Source: an uncultured Sphingorhabdus sp.
GTDB lineage: Bacteria > Pseudomonadota > Alphaproteobacteria > Sphingomonadales > Sphingomonadaceae
DNA: 6,531 nucleotides
NCBI GenBank assembly: GCA_937873665.1
Contig: CALMYW010000409.1
Span: 1-6,531, forward strand
Direction of reading: 5' to 3'
Shown here: piece after piece, positions 5,573 through 6,531 of the stretch
Layout: every line of letters starts with the position of its first letter
How positions within the stretch are numbered: position 1 is the stretch's first letter
The notes under the pieces: generated by a model
What the model was told of the DNA's origin: nothing
Databases searched by the model: none
The model's input: the letters and a program-made list of their open reading frames with translations, nothing else
Made by a program: the position numbers and the translations under genes

Positions 5573-6475
5573 ATGACCCGGACCCATCCGACAGCCGAGC
5601 GCGCCGACGTCTATTCCCGCATCACCACCCAGATCGTTGCCGCCATAGAAGCCGGTGCCGGCGACTGGCGTATGCCCTGGCATCACGACGGTGCGGCCAC
5701 CACGCGGCCCCAGAACGTGACCTCGCGCAAGCGCTACCGGGGAGTAAATGTGCTGGCATTGTGGATCGCTGCTGAGGCCAGCGCATATTCCAGCGGGCTG
5801 TGGGGCACCTACCGTCAGTGGGCCTCGCTCGGGGCCCAGGTCTGCAAGGGTGAGCACGGCACCACCGTCGTGTTCTGGAAGCAGGCTGCATCGCGCGCCG
5901 AGGATGATCGTGATGACGCAGAGGCAGGTCCTGGCCGCATGTTCGCCCGCGCGTTCACGGTATTCAACCTTGCCCAGGTCGAAGGATACGAGCCCGAGCC
6001 GGTGGCACAACTGCCCGAGAGCGAGCGCTTCGGACACGCTGATGCATTCGTCGAGGCACTGAAGATTCCGATTACGGAAGGCGCCTATGATGCCCACTAC
6101 CGGATCGACCTTGATCGCATCTTTATGCCAGGCTTCGCCAGTTTTCGCGATGCATCGGCGCACATGGGCACCCTGCTGCACGAGGCGGCCCACGCCACAG
6201 GGGCCAAGCACCGGCTCGACCGCAACTTCGCGGAGCGGTTCAAGCGTGACAGTCTTGCGATCGAGGAGATTTGCGCCGAGCTGACCGCCTCGTTTGTCCT
6301 CGCTGACCTCGGCATCGCGCACCATCCGCGCCCCGACCATGCCGCTTACGTCGCCTCCTGGCTCCGGGCGCTCAAGGATGATCCGCGCGCAATCTTCACT
6401 GCCGCCAGCAAGGCTCAGGCCGCCGCTGACTGGATGCACGCTCAGCAGCCTCAGTCCGAGGAGATCGCAGCATGA
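5573..6475 (+). CDS. ardC: ArdC-family antirestriction protein with zincin-like metallopeptidase domain
   Basis: This 300-aa cytoplasmic protein has the two-part ArdC architecture. The N-terminal ArdC_N domain (about residues 10-135) shows the typical string of motifs: YSRITTQIVAAIEAG, W-x-MPW at 32-36, P-x-N at 46-48 and YRGVNVLAL at 55-63. This domain in ArdC and in RP4 TraC1 binds single-stranded DNA. The C-terminal zincin-like domain (about 155-290) carries HEAAH at 203-207, with Glu204 as catalytic base, and the helix EEICAEL at 231-237, whose Glu231 or Glu236 probably provides the third metal ligand. ArdC of IncW plasmids helps transferred DNA evade host restriction in the recipient. 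Length is normal for the family and no key residue is missing. It lies 57 bases after the recombinase trio and overlaps the following reading frame by ATGA. Whether the peptidase is active, and on what, is not known. Confidence 0.93.
   Translation: MTRTHPTAERADVYSRITTQIVAAIEAGAGDWRMPWHHDGAATTRPQNVTSRKRYRGVNVLALWIAAEASAYSSGLWGTYRQWASLGAQVCKGEHGTTVVFWKQAASRAEDDRDDAEAGPGRMFARAFTVFNLAQVEGYEPEPVAQLPESERFGHADAFVEALKIPITEGAYDAHYRIDLDRIFMPGFASFRDASAHMGTLLHEAAHATGAKHRLDRNFAERFKRDSLAIEEICAELTASFVLADLGIAHHPRPDHAAYVASWLRALKDDPRAIFTAASKAQAAADWMHAQQPQSEEIAA
6460..6463 (+). promoter_or_regulatory. Ribosome binding site of the gene after ardC
   Basis: GGAG within GAGGAGAT lies 8 bases before the ATG at 6472 and inside the end of ardC. 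This good spacing is the main reason for calling a gene there. Confidence 0.45.
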
Positions 6476-6531
6476 AACCGGGTCGGGAAAATGCTGCTGG
6501 AATTCACATTGGGGCTGGACTGTCAGGATAT
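6472..6531 (+). CDS. Partial unknown gene, cut by the right edge, ATGA-coupled to ardC
   Basis: The frame opens with an ATG overlapping the ardC stop as ATGA and stays open for 20 codons to the window edge. It has a well-placed GGAG site and repeats the coupling style seen between the recombinase genes. The visible N-terminus is Gly- and Ala-rich (begins MKPGRENAAG) and matches no family I know. Third-position GC is low and the 60 bases are 50% GC, unlike the genes before it. That could mark a gene of different origin, or mean that the true start is the ATG at 6491 in another frame (begins MLLEFTLGL). Moderate to low confidence. Confidence 0.4.
   Translation, partial: MKPGRENAAGIHIGAGLSGY

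Noticed and set aside
5114..6439. Long open frame on the - strand (441 codons)
   Set aside because: It lies antisense to the end of the third recombinase gene and nearly all of ardC, both with clear family motifs. Long antisense frames are common in GC-rich coding DNA, and its translation shows no recognisable domain.
1..6531. tRNA genes, CRISPR arrays, insertion-sequence transposases
   Set aside because: Looked for and not seen: no cloverleaf-like sequence, no regularly spaced repeats, and no DDE transposase motifs in any frame.

Overview
The window is GC-rich (well above 60% by eye) and all of its genes point the same way (+ strand). GC-biased third codon positions, Shine-Dalgarno sites of the GGAG type and an ArdC-type gene suggest a proteobacterium, most likely an alphaproteobacterium of the sphingomonad kind. 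This placement is an inference from composition and gene content, not a proof. The content looks like one end of a mobile element (genomic island, integrative element or plasmid-borne island) rather than core chromosome.

Layout. Positions 1-135 are non-coding. They hold a long inverted repeat (9-65) and a four-tract G-quadruplex motif (104-124) that overlaps the ribosome binding site of the first gene. Three tyrosine-recombinase genes follow (136-1527, 1524-3311, 3308-5515; 463, 595 and 735 aa), each joined to the next by a 4-base ATGA stop/start overlap. Next comes a 57-base spacer that can fold into an imperfect hairpin, then an ArdC-type antirestriction gene (5573-6475, 300 aa). A last ATGA overlap opens a gene that runs off the right edge (6472-6531), where GC drops to 50%.

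How the genes fit together. Three dissimilar, translationally coupled tyrosine recombinases of rising size are the hallmark of three-integrase mobile elements. The sizes and order best match the ginA-ginB-ginC part of GInt genomic islands, with Tn554-type and RIT elements as more distant relatives. Only the first protein keeps the complete R-K-H-R-H-Y catalytic set. The second and third keep the Tyr nucleophile and the H-x8-Y spacing but have changed other positions, and both end in Cys-rich segments. They may therefore work as one heteromeric recombination machine with divided roles. The small fourth gin gene expected after ginC is not seen, and ardC sits in that place. ArdC-family proteins protect incoming DNA from restriction, so the pairing would suit an element that must survive entry into a new host and then integrate.

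The least ordinary signals are in the RNA-level junctions: a hairpin that buries the AUG of the second recombinase gene, a G-quadruplex motif on the first ribosome binding site, an 11-bp hairpin at the end of the third recombinase gene, and the folded leader of ardC.
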